Source: Anaeramoeba flamelloides
Taxonomy: Eukaryota; Metamonada; Anaeramoebidae
DNA length: 64,000 nucleotides
Direction of reading: 5' to 3'
NCBI GenBank assembly: GCA_027625915.1
Contig: JANTQA010000057.1
Coordinates: forward strand, 11,470,001 to 11,534,000
Part shown: positions 25,301 to 39,489 of the stretch, one piece after another
How positions within the stretch are numbered: the first letter of the stretch is position 1
Layout: each line of letters starts with the position of its first letter
Position numbers and translations under genes: made by a program
The notes under the pieces: model-generated
Seen by the model: only the letters and a program-made list of their open reading frames with translations
The model's database searches: none
Told to the model about the DNA's origin: nothing

Positions 25301-28061
25301 TGAATTAATTAAAAAATTAGAAACCTCAATAAAAAATAACAGGAATTTCCCAATAAAAAAAAAGGGCTTTTTAAAAATTAAAAAGAAAAGAAAATGGATC
25401 AGTTATTATATTATTATGCGGTCTTGGTTTTTTGGGTATAAAGAAAATAAGGAAGCAAATAATTATATTGGAATGATCGATTTTAGAAATGTTCTGTCTT
25501 ATAAATTCAACCAAATATCAAATAAAAATTTAAATGAAATACAAATCTCAATTAAAGGTGATAGAACACACACATTCTATTGTGACGATTATCAGGAATC
25601 CCAAAAATGGCTAGATGTCTTTAAAACCTGTTTAATGTTTTGTACATTAAGTAATGAAATAATAATTATTGAGAATGAAGAAAAAAATATTTTGAAAAAA
25701 TTATTATCGTTATTATTTTGGATTAACCACAAAATAATGCATTTAAAAGAAAATTCTATTCAAATTATCAATCAAAATTTAGTCAATAAAAGTCAAAAGT
25801 CAATAAATGAAAAGGATAAAAAGCTACAAGTATCGACTGGAAAAAGTAAAAATTTAGAAAATTTGAAACACAATAAAAATGAGAAGACTAAGAGAAACGA
25901 TGGGGGGAATAAATACGAGAAAAAAGAAGAAAAATTGGGAATTGAAAGGGAAATGGAAAAGAAAAAAGAAAAAAGAAAAAAAAAGTTGTTTGACAAAATT
26001 AAATTATTAAAATATTGGAGAATTAAAATTATTAGCCGGATCATCAGATTAAAATTAAAAAATAAAAAAGACAATAGAATTAGGTTATATTGTTTAAATA
26101 CTTTGGATAATAATAACAATAGCAATAACAATAAGAATAACAACAATAATAACAATAACAACAACAATAATAATAATAAAAATAATAATGATAATAATAA
26201 TCAACAAATAAAAACAAAAAAGGATCATGTGGATCAAAAAAAAAAATCTAAATTCTTAAAATATAAAAATGGTGATATTTTGTTATTTAAAGAAAAAAGT
26301 AAAAGTAACCCCAAATATTACAAAGCAAAAAATGAAAAACAACAAATGGGATATGTTTTAAAAAAATCTGTTATTAAAGTGAAACCTTGCTCAATGGATA
26401 TCTTTAAATATCTTAATCAGTCTAATTCAACTGGAATATTTCTTAATTCCAAAAATGGGATCAAAAGTTTACAAAGACAAACATTAAGTCCATTAATAAG
26501 GAACGATTCCAATGGCTTAAAGGAGCAAAATGAAAAAATAATTGAATATGAAAAATTAAGAAAGAAGTTAAATAAAAAAAAAAATTATCGAATATATAAT
26601 GATTTTAGAGATCAATCCCCAATTTTTTTTGAAGGTCAAATTTTAAAGGAAACAAAAAAGGACAATGACAATTGGGTGCAAAGAGTCTTGGTAATTAATG
26701 GGTGGTATTTATCAATTTTTAAAACGAATAATCGAAAAAAGGTATGTGAGTATACTTTTGATTTGCATTATTTAAATAGATGTGAAAAATGCAATTCAAT
26801 CATACAATACAAATATGCCTTTTTACTTTTTATAAATAAAGAAGAATTATTATTTGTGGTGAACACTGGAAAGGAATTAGAAAAATGGTTAAATCTCTTT
26901 AGAATTATAAAAAATTTAATAATATTATTGATGCCCTTGGAAAGTCAAAAAATTAACCAAATTCAAAATCGATATCTCAAAACAATCAAATGGTTTGAGG
27001 ACGAACAACAAATAGAATCACAATCTCATTTATTAAGTTTACGTAACGCTGAACTATCGTTTAATGATGGAAATTTGATTTTCCAAATTCAGCAAAGATT
27101 ATCAAATTTAAGGAATTGGAAAAATTATTTCGTTTCTAGATTATGCAGATTATCAGTATTAACAGGTTCGCATAATATTAATAGCAATGAGGGAGAATTG
27201 TCATTAAAATCAACAAATTCTGAAAATCACTTAAATGATAAAAGTATAATCAAAAATCCTAGAATTGATCCAAGAAAAAGAATTTTCACTTTACAGGATT
27301 ATCAAAGCAAGAAAGAAGATGAATTAAGCTTTGAAAAATTTGAATTTTTTTTATTGATTTCCAATCAGGGTTTAAATTGGCAAGTTTTAGATCATGATGG
27401 CCGAATTAAAAATATTTATAGTAAAAAAAAAATAGATATAATTATACCAGAAGAGATTGATTTTAAAGATGAATTTCCATTAGAAACGGAAAATAGATTA
27501 AAATATTCTCAAAAAATCAATTTAAAAAATCAATTTGTTGATAACACAAAAAAGAATGATGTCAATGAAAGATTTTATACTAATGATAATCTAAAGGGTA
27601 AAAATTATAATGATAATGATGAAAATGGAAAGGGTAATGACAATGCGAATAAGAACAATCCAAATAATAACAACAACAATAATAATGATGTTGGTGATGG
27701 ATTTAAAAACGAAAAGAAAAATATTCAAATTAATTTCGAAAATAGGCTAAATGATGAAATTCTGAAAAATTTTGAATATATTAATTTAAATTTATTAAAT
27801 AAAAAGCAAGCCAACATTCTATCTTTAAAATGGATTCAAATTTGGAACACTAACCCTAACCATATATTAAATTTCCCTGTATATTTTTTAGGTACAATAA
27901 TAGTTAAATCAAAAAGATTGAAAAATAAAAAAATTAAGGGTTATTGCATTTTACAAAGTTTTTTACTATTTATATATAAAACGAATCATTTATTAGATTT
28001 AATTTTAATAGTTGATTTAAGAAAATTAAAATCAATAAAAAAGAATTTTATATATTATACA

Positions 28062-28114
<53 letters not shown>

Positions 28115-30099
28115 TGATGATGATAATAATGAAACAAATTCAAGTAATCATCAGAATAACAAGGAATATAATATAAAATGTTTTATTATTAAACTAATTT
28201 TTAAAAATGAATCAATTGAATTAGAAATTAAAAATGGAAAAATAATTAATAATAAGGATTACAAAAATAATAAAAAAAATTTTGAAAAATGGTATAAATC
28301 TATTTCTGCAATAAAAAACTTTTTATATTTTATCAAGCCAAATAAAAATAACCATAGTGGTATTACTGATAGCATCAACAATAACAGTAATAAAAATAAA
28401 AATAATAATTCAAATAGAAACCAAAAGGAAATTACAAACGAAATGGCAAATGGGGAAGATAATATAAAAATTGAAATTTTTAATAGGATTTTTAAATGGA
28501 TGAAAGGAACAAAAATGAATTTGGAAACAGAAATAATACAGCAAGAAAATTTATTAAAATTATATAACGGTTATGAAAATAATAATATACAACAGAACAC
28601 AATTAAAGTAATTGAAGAGTCGAAAAAACAAATTCATTTATTAACAATTTGGAGAACTCGAATTTTATGTAAAATAATTTTAATCAAATTTAAAAAGTAT
28701 TTAACCAAAGAAGTGAAAAATAATTTAGAGAATTTAAGAATTGAAAAAACAAAAATTCCAATAAAAATTAAAAATGGAATCACTGAAAATAATAGTCATC
28801 TTAAGAATAATGAAAATGAAAATGAAAATGAAAATGAAAATGAAAATGAAAATGAAAATGAAAATGAAAAAGAAAAGGAGGAAGAGAATGATAGAATTAA
28901 TAAAGAAGATGAAAATAATACAAACAAAGAAAACACAAATGTAAAAGGAAAAGAAAAAGAAATAACTGCAATTTGCTATGCTCATACAGAAACAGAATTA
29001 GATCCGAAAATTGCCAAAAGCCAAGGGATTTTGACATTTAATTCTGGTGAATGGATCATCACAAAAGACGAGTTAAAAATAGATCCCAAATACAAAAAAT
29101 GGATGCCATTTGAGGGTTATTTAAAAAATAATAAAAAAAAAATCGGCTTAGTTGATCCGACTAGAGTATATATAATTTTAAAAAAGCAATTGAATCATAA
29201 TTTATCTTTCGATCTCAATTTAATTGGTATCAGGGATAATTATAATTTTAATAATTTATACAATCAGGAAGTTAATAGCGTTAATAATTCAAATAACCAT
29301 GATAAAAGTAATAAGGATATAACCAATAAGGGTGAAAATAAACAAGTAATTGATAAATATTTTGATAATCATTATATAAATAATAAAACAAAAATAAAAC
29401 TCAAAATACCTGTTGAGAAAAGGGGGTTGATTTATTATTTATCAACAAAATTAGTAATATCAAAATGGAAAAGATGCGAAATTTTATTAAAGGGTTTTAA
29501 TTTATCTTTTTTTGAAAAAATAAATGATAAAGTGCCCTTCAAAGCAATCAATTTGATAAATATTTCACAAATTACTCGGATTTTAGACGAAAGAGATATT
29601 AATTCAATCAATTCTTTACCAAACTCCCATCATAATAATGTTTTTGAAATACAAATTGATGATAAAACTTTGAAATTTGCCGCTCAAAGCAATTCCATTA
29701 AAAACGATTGGATTACTTCCTTTGAAACATTAATTAATTTTAAAAATATTATACACTTTCCTTCCAAAATAGGATTCAATTTGGATAAGAGACGAGAACA
29801 ATTTTTAAATTGTTTAGATTGGTTGCAATCCAAAATATCTTTTTATAATAATCAATTGCCAGCAATGAGAAGTATGTTCCAAATTTATAAAAAAAATAGG
29901 AAAAAGGGAATCGATGAATTAACATCAATAGAAAATGAAATTAATAAATCGATTAATGTTATAGAATTATTAAATAAATGGAGAATTAAAATTTTACAAA
30001 AATTGCTCAGATTTAAATTATCAGATAATAAAGATAGAAAAGCTCGGGGCTTTGTTTTGAACAAGATTATATTAAACCAGAATAATATTGTTTCGAATA

Positions 30100-30131
<32 letters not shown>

Positions 30132-30138
30132 AATGATC

Positions 30139-30173
<35 letters not shown>

Positions 30174-31673
30174 GATAATAATAATAATAAGGATGAGGAT
30201 AATAATGATAATGATAATGTTCATACTACCGATTCTAATCAGGGGAATAAAGAAATAAAAATAATTAATGCAAATGAATGGGTCGAAATAATTGACGAAG
30301 ACAATTTAAAAAATAATAATTTGGTTGAAATAAAAACTAACCAAGATAAGAATTATATTATCGAAAAAAAATTAATCCTAAGAATTATTCCATCAATTGG
30401 TGAAGAAATTTTTATTGAAGATTTCAATGGGAATTTAGATCAAAAACAAAAATTACAACAATTATCTGAAAATGATAAAGAAGAATTAATTTCAATTATG
30501 ATATCCAATAATTTTATTTTAACAAAAATTTGGATCAAAGTTGTGAATATAGCAGATGCCGATGCCCTATCAAGTGCATTAGCTGTGATTTTTGAGCAAA
30601 AAAAATTGGGGTTAGATTTAATTCAAGAAATTATCAATGATGAGGTCAACAGAACAGATGTTATTACTACACTATTTAGAGGCAATAGTTTGTCGTCAAA
30701 ACTTTTATCATTTTATTGTAAAAAAGTAGGAATACAATTTTTAAAATTAACAATGGGCGAAATCGTAAATCATGTCATACAATGTAGCGATCAATACGAA
30801 ATTAACCTACCAAAGCTGGATAATGACGAGAATCGATTATTAGCAAACCAGCAAAGGGTTTACAATGGCATTAAAAAGATTATATTTAATATTTATAATA
30901 ATAGATTTAAAATACCTCTCTTAATTAGAGTCATTGCTAATAAATTATGGGTCACCACAAAGCCCAAGTTTGAAGATTCAAAGCATTTATTAGTCTCTGG
31001 ATTTTTTTTCTTAAGATTTGCTTGCCCGGCAATGGTGATTCCTACAAAATTCCAATTAACAGATTTAAAAATTACCTCAAGTGCCCGAAAGATTTTGGTA
31101 ACGATTTCAAAAGTAATTCAAGTTTTGGCAAATAAATCAGATTTAAAAGAAGAGCATTTACAATTTCTCAAACCATTATTATCCGAATTACGTCCCGTAA
31201 TAAATAAATTTTTAGATTTTATGGTTGAACCAATTTATGTGTCCAGAATAAAACCTTTGATAATGCTTGAAACGCAAATAGAGAAGGAGCATAAAGAAGA
31301 CGAAAAAGAAGAAGAAGTGGATGTGAAAATGGTAAATATATCGGATGGCATAGAAGAAAATCTGATGGGAGAAGTAATAGTTTTGGGGAAGAATATAGAA
31401 AATAGTAAAATTGCGGTATGCCAAGGAAGAAAATTAAATATTGATTTAATTAGAGAAATAGATCCCAATCAATTAGATAAATCAGGGAAAAAAATTAATC
31501 AAGATCTCCAATTGGAAACTTTTCAAATATTTAAAGATGAAAAAGATTTAAATATTGGAAAGATTTATAATATGTTATCTCAAGAAAAAACTCGAAATGG
31601 TTTAATTCAATATTTAACAGATTGCCCAATTATGATTAGAAGAATTAATGATTTTTTTTCGATTCAAAATTAA
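22334..31673 (+). CDS. Giant multi-SH3/multi-PH Ras GTPase-activating protein
   Basis: RasGAPs switch off Ras by speeding GTP hydrolysis. Exons 22334-22490 and 22630-31673 give about 3,066 aa. The 139-bp intron (GTAAGT to AATTTTAG) splits an N-terminal SH3 (DKELLNFNIGEKIEV ... GKFP|LLYLKL), and the join restores it. Then a unit of PH, helical stretch and SH3-like domain repeats six times. PH at about residues 150-292, 578-679, 963-1056, 1383-1483, 1805-1950 and 2316-2425. SH3-like at 385-439, 804-859, 1261-1306, 1605-1660, 2165-2240 and, degenerate, 2593-2639. A RasGAP domain follows at about 2670-2925 with the arginine finger in TLFRGNSLSSK and the FLRFACPAM motif. Asn, Asp and Lys/Glu tracts sit between modules. 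PH and SH3 suggest membrane and partner binding. The RasGAP call is firm; some middle SH3 domains are weak. Confidence 0.9.
22491..22629 (+). other. RasGAP intron
   Basis: 139 bp, CCTT|GTAAGT donor and AATTTTAG acceptor, phase 1. The splice restores FPLLYLKL, the last strand of the first SH3 domain. Confidence 0.8.
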
Positions 31674-33759
31674 AATTAAAATTATATTTTGAAAAAGTAA
31701 ATAAATTTTTTTTCTTTATTTTATCGGAATGTTTTTTGAAATTTTTTTTTTTATTTTTATAAATTATTTATTTTAATAAAAAAGGAGGAATTCAATAATG
31801 TAAGAAATTTGTTTTGGATGTGTTTGCATCCATCTAGATACATGAGACGTTATTTTTTAGAGAAAATAGTTCAAAAAAAAAAATAAATGTTAAAGTTTTT
31901 TCTACAAAATTAAACAATAAGAAGTAATACACCGACTTAATGATAGGTATATATTTTTGATATTAATTTTATGAATCTTATTTTTATTTATGTTTTTTTT
32001 GTTTTTCTTTTTTTGTTTGATTTCTCATTATTTTTTTTTTGATAACTTTTCTTATTCTTTTTCTTTTTTTTTTGATTTTTATTTTGTTTTTGATTTTTAT
32101 TTTTATTTTGTTTTCTCTTTTGATTTTGAACTTTTTTTTTTGTTAAAGACTAAGTGGAAAAAACAAAAGATCTTTGAAAAGAAAAATAATCATTTAAAAT
32201 TGAGATTCTGAAATGTCTTTTATAATGAATTAATAATAATTTGCAAAAAATATTCTTGCCTAAACTTTGTTCAGTGAAAGTTCAGTAATAATAAAATCTG
32301 TAATAATCATTTCAAAAATGGTGAATTATTTTTTTTTAGTATTTGATTTGATTTTTTTTGAATTTTTACAATATCGGGTTTTTATATATTTAGAATAAAT
32401 TTAAAAGTTATTTTAAATCAGAATTATTTATCAGTTGTTCTTGAATATTAAAAGATATACTATTTTTTTCAATTTATTATTTCAGGTGAGTCACAATTTT
32501 TTAAAGGGGTTTAATTTAACCTTTTACAGAATTAATCCTAAATATGGGAAATATCTTTTTGAAAATGAAAATTATTATTCTGTCTTTATTTTTGAGTTTT
32601 GAAATAAATGTAGAATTAGAACATCTACTATATGATAGATTTCAAAGCCTTATTAATAAAAAAAAAAAAAAATTAATACTTGTTAAATAGTGTACAATCT
32701 CAATTTTTAACTACTTGTATTGTGGTTAATAAACAAAAAAAAAAAAAAAAAAACAATCTCTATTTGATGTTTCTTCATCTGGTGTTTGTAAATATAGAAT
32801 GTTGGTGTGACTCTAAAGTTTGAAATGATGTTAAAATAATTTTGAAATCTAGTATTTCACTTTTGAAATATTGGAATAGATACATTTTATGGTATTTAAT
32901 TAATTCTTTTTTTTTATTATATTTAGTTCTATTTTTATGTTACAACCTATCTAGGTAATTTAAGGTATAAAATAATTTAGAATTAAGGTAAAAAATTCAA
33001 ATTCTAGTAAAATACTTCTTGTAAGAAAAAAAAATCCCAAAAATAGGTATTAATTTGAGATTTTTTGTGCTTTAATTTCTTTCAATCCCCAAATATTTTG
33101 TATTTGTTCAGCAAAGTGAAAAGCCATTTAAATTACATTTCCTCCAAGTGTAAACTTCTCTTTGATAACTATGGAACTTTGCAGTATATATTAGAGTTTG
33201 AAATGTGAAAAAACTTTGAAAATCAAATTACCCTTACTAAAATATTCTCTCAAAACTCAAATATAAAAAACAAAACTTAATTAAAATTCTGAAACTACCA
33301 TTTAAATTGAATTAAACAGGATCTTTTCATTTTTTTCAGTTAATAACTCCATATTTTGTGAACTTGAAATTAAAATTTTCATTCTTTAATCTAAAAATAA
33401 TGGTGACAATTCTACAAGTTTTTTCATCTATTTTTGGTATTCCTTTAGTAATATGATAGGTTGTCGCGTTTACTATCATTAAAGTTACTTCAAAAGGAAA
33501 AATAGTCTTATAAAGAACAAAAAATAAAATATGGAATTATTAAAACTTTGTAATTCCCAAAAGAAATTCAGATAATTACAAATTTCGATGAATATATTTT
33601 GATTATGTGTTCTTCAAAAAAAGAGGCAATGTCAAAAACAATCTTACCCATTGAAAAAATTTTAACCTTTCTTCACATTAAAACAATTATTAAGTCAAAT
33701 AAGTTCATTTTTTTCAAATAACATTTTTTTTTTTTCAAAATAATCTTTAACAGACATTG
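31674..33759. other. Intergenic region, RasGAP to Iwr1
   Basis: About 2.1 kb without a credible gene. It contains family C repeat copy 1 (about 32130-32505), preceded by a T-rich tract at 31980-32150. The rest is AT-rich. Confidence 0.6.
32130..32505 (+). repeat. Dispersed TIR-type repeat, family C, copy 1
   Basis: It matches 58985-59355 in the same orientation, including the identical block CAGTGAAAGTTCAGTAATAA. A terminal motif near 32485 (GTGAGTCACAATTTTT) is the inverse of CAAAAATTGTGACTCAC in the other copy, which marks terminal inverted repeats around an inner segment of about 200 bp. Confidence 0.55.
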
Positions 33760-35187
33760 ATGAATGACGAACAAAACTCAACAATTCTTCGAATTAAAAG
33801 ATCGTCAAGAAACGATCCTTTAAAAACCCTTTTTGTAAAAACCATTAACTCCCGAACATCAAATATGTCCACATTATTAAATCATTTAAAAAACATTAGT
33901 GTGAAAAAATCAACAGAAAAAACGTTACAAACCCCTTTAAGTATTTTTACATTGATTGGTAGTCATCCAAAAAATATTAACGTAAATAAATTTCTCAGCC
34001 ATCAAAAACAAAAAAAAAAAAAAAAAACAAAAAATTCCTTGACTTTAACTTTGAATAATTTTTTTTATAATGATTTTTAACACTATTGGAACTAGAAACA
34101 ATTTGCTGGTTCGTTATCAAAACAACTGAATGAGTCCAAAACAAAAAAAAACCTGCAGTCAAGAATTAATATTCAGCAAACAACTAACCAAAAGCTCCAC
34201 TTTACGCGACGCCAATCACAAGACGTGCGTATGAAAAATCTTGAAAAAACCTTAATAAAACAATTACTGGAACAAAAAATGAAGAACAAATTTGAACTAA
34301 AGCGTCTAGACAAATTTAAATTAATTGATCTTGAGACAACAAATCATCAACAAGACAAGAACACCCAAACTTATCAAGAAAATGAAAAAGAAATTCAAAA
34401 AGAAAAAGAAGAAGAAGAAGAAGAAGAAGAAGAAGAAGAAGAAGAGATAGAAGAAATAGATGAAGAAGAGAAAAAAAAATTAAAAGAATTATTTTTAACC
34501 CAAGAAACAGATATAAATTTCTCAAAGCCAACCCCTGTTAAAAGAAAAACAACAAAAAAAAATGAAAACCAAATCAAAAAAATTGATCAATATGAAAGTA
34601 ATAAAACACAAATAAACATTGAAAAAGAAAAAGAAATAGAAATGGGAACAGAAACAGAAATTTATGACTACTATTATTTTTCTGGGTTAAAGGACAACTT
34701 AGTTGAGGAAGAAGAGGAGTCCTTAATAAACGTAACTTTAATTGACACGGATTTTGATTATGATTTTGGAATTGAAGACGAGGAAAATTTAGGCCAACTC
34801 ATTGATCGAGGTTCATTGCAGGACTACTCAGATCTGAACAAAGGCTCCTATCAGCAAGCCTATTTTGATCAAACGAGGAAGGAGTCAGATTCAGACGAAA
34901 TCCCAAGTATAGACGAAGACAGCAACGAAGAAAACTATTTTGCAAATAATTACCCAAGTGACGACGATCTCATTAACTATGGAAGATCAAATTATAACAA
35001 TTCTGAAAACGATTATGATGAACAAAAAAATAATAGCTCTGACTTTTGGGATTCTGATGAGGGCAATAATTCCAACAAAAATTCGCAAGACGATGATGAA
35101 TTATTGAGAAAAAGTCTCATTAAAGAAAAATTGTTGTATCAAAAATTTAACAAAAATTCTCTTTCGAATATGAATGACAAATATTAG
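33760..35187 (+). CDS. IWR1: Iwr1-like RNA polymerase II nuclear import factor
   Basis: Iwr1 (SLC7A6OS in animals) binds assembled RNA polymerase II and directs its nuclear import through an N-terminal signal. Exons 33760-33981 and 34096-35187 give 437 aa. Exon 1 has the family signature ILRIKRSSRNDPLKTL and, further on, SIFTLIGS. Exon 2 has EIYDYYYFSG and the acidic core IDEDSNEENYFANNYPSDDD, which matches the conserved Iwr1 block. The 114-bp intron uses AAC|GTAAAT and GAACTAG|AAA, phase 0. A Glu-rich tract (near 34400-34450) and acidic spacers lengthen it relative to typical homologues. ATG at 33760 is the first Met in frame; an upstream exon is not needed. Confidence 0.85.
33982..34095 (+). 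other. Iwr1 intron
   Basis: 114 bp, GTAAAT donor and GAACTAG acceptor. It removes a poly-A-rich stretch and an in-frame stop between the two conserved halves. Confidence 0.7.
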
Positions 35188-35999
35188 GGTTTCGAAATGA
35201 CAAAATAATATAAATTTAATAGTAAAATAGATAGAAATATATTATTAACAGTTTTATAAACCCATTTTCATTTCAATATAATTAATCCCTTCTTTTAATA
35301 GTATGTGGAATTTTTATTTATTATAATAGAATACTATTCATCGTGATTTTATTTCTAGACATATTTTTTTAACTTTTTCAAACTATTTAATTAAATTTAT
35401 TTTCACTGTTTAAATTTTGAAGAATTAGTTTTTTTTTATGTTTGTTTGTTAAATTATGTCAATAATATCGCTTGAATCACACAAAGCTTGACTAAATAGG
35501 AAATGTTAAATAAAAAAAAACAAATCAATTGTTATCGGTGTTTTCAACTTTTTGAATTTATATAAGAATATAATTTTCTTTGTCGAAGAAAAATTTGAAA
35601 GAAAGTAATTTTTTATAATTATTTAATACAAAAAAAAAAAAAAAAAAATCATCAAAACTAAAAACCAAAATTATTTAAAAAAATAAATTACGTTGAAAAT
35701 ACTTCAAATGATTGTTTATTTATTTCAGAACTCTTTGAATTAGAAGATACAAATACATTCACTTAATAATTCTCAATTGGATAGATTAATTGTTTTTTAT
35801 GGGTTTATCCCTTGACTGTAAATTCTGGTAAAGATATTTTTTAACTGGGTTATAACAGTTAAATGAAAAACCACAATACAATTTCTTTTATGAAATTTGG
35901 AAACAATTCTAATTATTTTTGGAAATAGTTTTATCCTTTGTGAGATTTTCATTGATGCACATTTTATTTTTCAAATGATGTAATGATTTATTTATTATT

Positions 36000-36370
36000 A
36001 TTTTGTTTTACTTTGAATGTTTTTTTTTTTTTTTTTTTTTTGGGTATTGCTGAGTTCTTTTAACTTGAAGAACTCACATAAAATTAATTCAGGTATCTAA
36101 CCAATTGATAGATCTATATATTACAAAAGAATTTAAACAAATTTGGCAATTCATTTTTGTGTTCTACTCTCTCCAAAAATTTTGATTCACTGATAATTTA
36201 TTAGTATTGATAATTATTTATTTATTTTTTGTGAGTATTATAATTTATAAACAATTGCTAACGTTTCAATTAGTGAATGGCTCTAATTTAATATTTTTTT
36301 TAGAATTGATTAAATAAGTTTTTTTTTGTCAAAAATTATATTTTGTTTTGTTAAAAAAAAAAATTCAAAT
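36000..36370 (+). repeat. Dispersed TIR-type repeat, family B, copy 2
   Basis: It aligns with 54125-54545 in the same orientation, including GTATTGATAATTATTTATTT, TTTCAATTAGTGAATGG and AATTGATTAAATAAGTTTTT. Its terminal motifs are eroded. Confidence 0.6.
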
Positions 36371-37632
36371 AGAGGTATTTATTATAAAGAAGTAAAGTGA
36401 AATCACAAAACAATTAATCTGTTTAATAGATATATTTTATATGATGTAATTTGGGTTTTCTGATTTAAAAAAATTGGATTGGAGTATATATATTTGATAA
36501 ATTTTGTGAATTCTGTTTTTTTGCGAAAAATAGTAAATTGATTCTCCAAAAGAATACTGATAGTTTCACTCTATTTAATCTTTTTTTTTATATGTGGATT
36601 TTTATTGTTTCCTTTATATTTTTTTAATAAATGAATATATGCATTATTCAAAAACTACCTATTAAAAGGTGATGTGATTAAATTACTTAATTATTAGTGA
36701 TATAAAAAACGTATTTTTAAAAAAGGTGAATTTATTAATATTAATGAACGAAGTGTAAATTACGTGTTAACTGTCTATTTACTAAAATTTCCTCAAAGAT
36801 GATTTGAGTCTAAAATCATAGATTTCATGGTTTTCCAAGGGAAATACACACTCAATTTTTCGTATGTTGAAAAAGTAAATGAAAAAAATTGAAAAGAATG
36901 AAGGAAAAAAATAAAAAAAGAATTTTTAAAATTGTTTATATCAAATAATTGGTAAAAAATCAAAAAAAAAAAAAAAAACGAAAAAAATCAAAAATAAATA
37001 CTATCTATAATAATATAACCCCATAAATCACAATCATAACACTTTTGCTTGATTTAATAATTTGATAATAGACCATGAAATTTTCCTTAATTTTCTTATT
37101 ATTTCATAAATTAAAAAAAAAACCTAGCTGAATTTGATGAATATTTCAGAAACACATAATTTAAATTGGTATATGATTGAAACAAGTGATATTGTGTAAT
37201 TTTTCTCATGAATTTGATTCATTTGTTCGGTTTAGAAGGTTATTATTTCAATTCCACTCAGTTTTGAAATAGTCAAGAAGATTCAAACTTGGTGGGTAAA
37301 TTCTTCAAAGAGTTAATATTTGGGATAAAAATGATCAAGAATTTTGATTACAATTACTTTTGATTATTTTTGACTTTTTGAGTTGATAATAAAGTAGAAA
37401 AGTTGGATTCTTTTACATTTTAAATAATAATATTATGAGAAATGATTTAAAATGTTAATAGGTTATGTAAAATAATCAAAATTTTTATAAATCTTGGACA
37501 AGTTTCGATTTAATATATTTTACAAATAATTCATAAAAAAGTTTAAATAAATATTACTAAAACAAAGAAAAAAAATTTTTTTTTTTTTTTTATTTGAGAT
37601 TGATTATGACAAATTCAATATATCAAACAAGA

Positions 37633-37681
<49 letters not shown>

Positions 37682-37682
37682 A
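37633..37682. repeat. Compound (AC)n(AT)n microsatellite
   Basis: About 12 AC units followed directly by about 13 AT units. Confidence 0.95.
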
Positions 37683-39269
37683 TCTATAAATATCTCATTG
37701 AATTTTTAATCAATTACAATAAAAAGTTTATTATTTGAAATTCCAATGTTTTTTCTATCATTTATTTGTTCATTTTAAACCAAAACACAAAGTACAAAAA
37801 TTAGATTGATTATTGGAATCAAAAAATAATTCTAAACATCAAATAAAACCAAAATTTGAGAATCTTCAAATCAATTCAAATTCCAAATATTTAATTGTAA
37901 ACCTTATGAAAAGTAAATTTTTTAGATTTTTTGAAGATATATGTTTTTCATTCATCTAAAATTGGCCACAAGATTTTAGTAATAGGTATTAATCCAGTTT
38001 GAGGGATTTCAGGTATCTTCATTGATCCGTCGAAAAAAAGTAAGAAATGATAATATTTTATTACTGTTTCACAATAAAATCAATTTGACAATTTTTTTTC
38101 CATGACTAATTTTTTTCTAGAATGGTTAGAAGATTTTTAACAAGTAATTACCATTGAAAATTATCAATTTTGAATAAACTTTTTTTAAAAATAACTTTTC
38201 ATAATCTAAAAATAGAAATCCAAAATAATAGTGTTCCAAATTAAAAAACCTATATTTTGAATCCCCAAAGGTAACTATTTTATCTTTTCAATTTTCTTAT
38301 TTCAAGATTTACTCAATAATCATTAACAAAAAATCCCACAGACTGATTTGTTTATTTTCATTTTTTGAATCTCGTTGTTTTTTTAAGAATATTTCCAATA
38401 TTTGTAAACTATTTATAAAAATAATCTATTCGTTAATAATTTAATTTTTTTAACAATATAGAATTTTTTAGTAACGAGTCTACCTTCAAAACTATTCTGA
38501 AAAATATTTTGTAACTTTGGAGTCAGAAAATTGATGGTTCAACCTTTAAATTCGTTTCAACTCAAATTAAAATTATTTCAACAATTGTTTGGGCTTTATA
38601 CCAATATATTGAGCATTTTTAAAGCATGAGCTTATCTTTTAAAATTCCTAACTCATATAATTCTTGTAGAAATATTGGATGAAAGAGTACTCATGTGACT
38701 TATCTTCTATTGTAAACACACTTTATTTTTAGACTTCTCCATGATAGATTCTAATCCCTTAAAATTACTATTTGTTGGAAAATTAAGGATACAGAATTTT
38801 CATACAGCTTTGAAAATAAACACATATTTAAAATCATATAGAATTCGAATTTTTTAATTCCATATTCAGTTTAAATTCCTAATTAACGTTATAGAATTGG
38901 GCACTTTGATGATTTGTTTTAAAAATTCTTTGGAATTTATGATTATTTTTGAAAGTTGACAGAAAATTTTGATCTTTTTATTTTACAATTAATAGTAAAC
39001 AAGAAGATCAAGACTCCTTAAATAATCTATTTTGAGATAGACAGGTTTTTTATTTCATTTCTTTCATATAAAAGTATTCTCTTTAAATAAAAATTTGCTT
39101 TATTGTTCAAAGCCAAATTATGAAAACTTTATGTTCACACCAATAAAAAAAATTATTTAGCTTTGCTTGGACAAAAATATCCAAAACAATTACTCGGTCA
39201 GTAAGTAGAGAACGTTATGAATTAAAGCCATTCTATTAACACTACAAAAAATCTTATGTCTTTTATAAA

Positions 39270-39420
39270 GCTGTCAGCCTTTTCGAACTTGCAAACACTT
39301 TACACCACTTTAAAAACCTTTCAAACACTGTCCAACACTTTAAATATGTCGACGAAACCCCAAAAGTGATAAGCTTTGTAAAAGTCAAGAGATTTTTTTA
39401 AGTGAATAATTGAGCAATTT
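39270..39420 (+). repeat. Short dispersed repeat, family E, copy 1
   Basis: It shares CTTTCAAACACT, TGATAAGC and a GTCA..GATTTTTTT block in the same order with 47005-47140. A shorter cognate (ACTTTCAAACACTTTCCAAC) lies near 49490. Here it directly precedes the FG-repeat gene. Confidence 0.45.
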
Positions 39421-39489
39421 TTCATTTCTTATTTTGCTTTTTATTTCATTTTTTTATTTTTATTTTTCACAAGAAGGATCTTTTGTTAA

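Larger units (their letters stand above)
35188..39489. other. Intergenic region, Iwr1 to FG-repeat gene
   Basis: About 4.3 kb without recognisable coding sequence. Contents: family B repeat copy 2 (about 36000-36370), a compound (AC)n(AT)n microsatellite (37633-37682) and family E repeat copy 1 (39270-39420) just upstream of the next gene. Otherwise AT-rich with long T and A runs. Confidence 0.6.
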
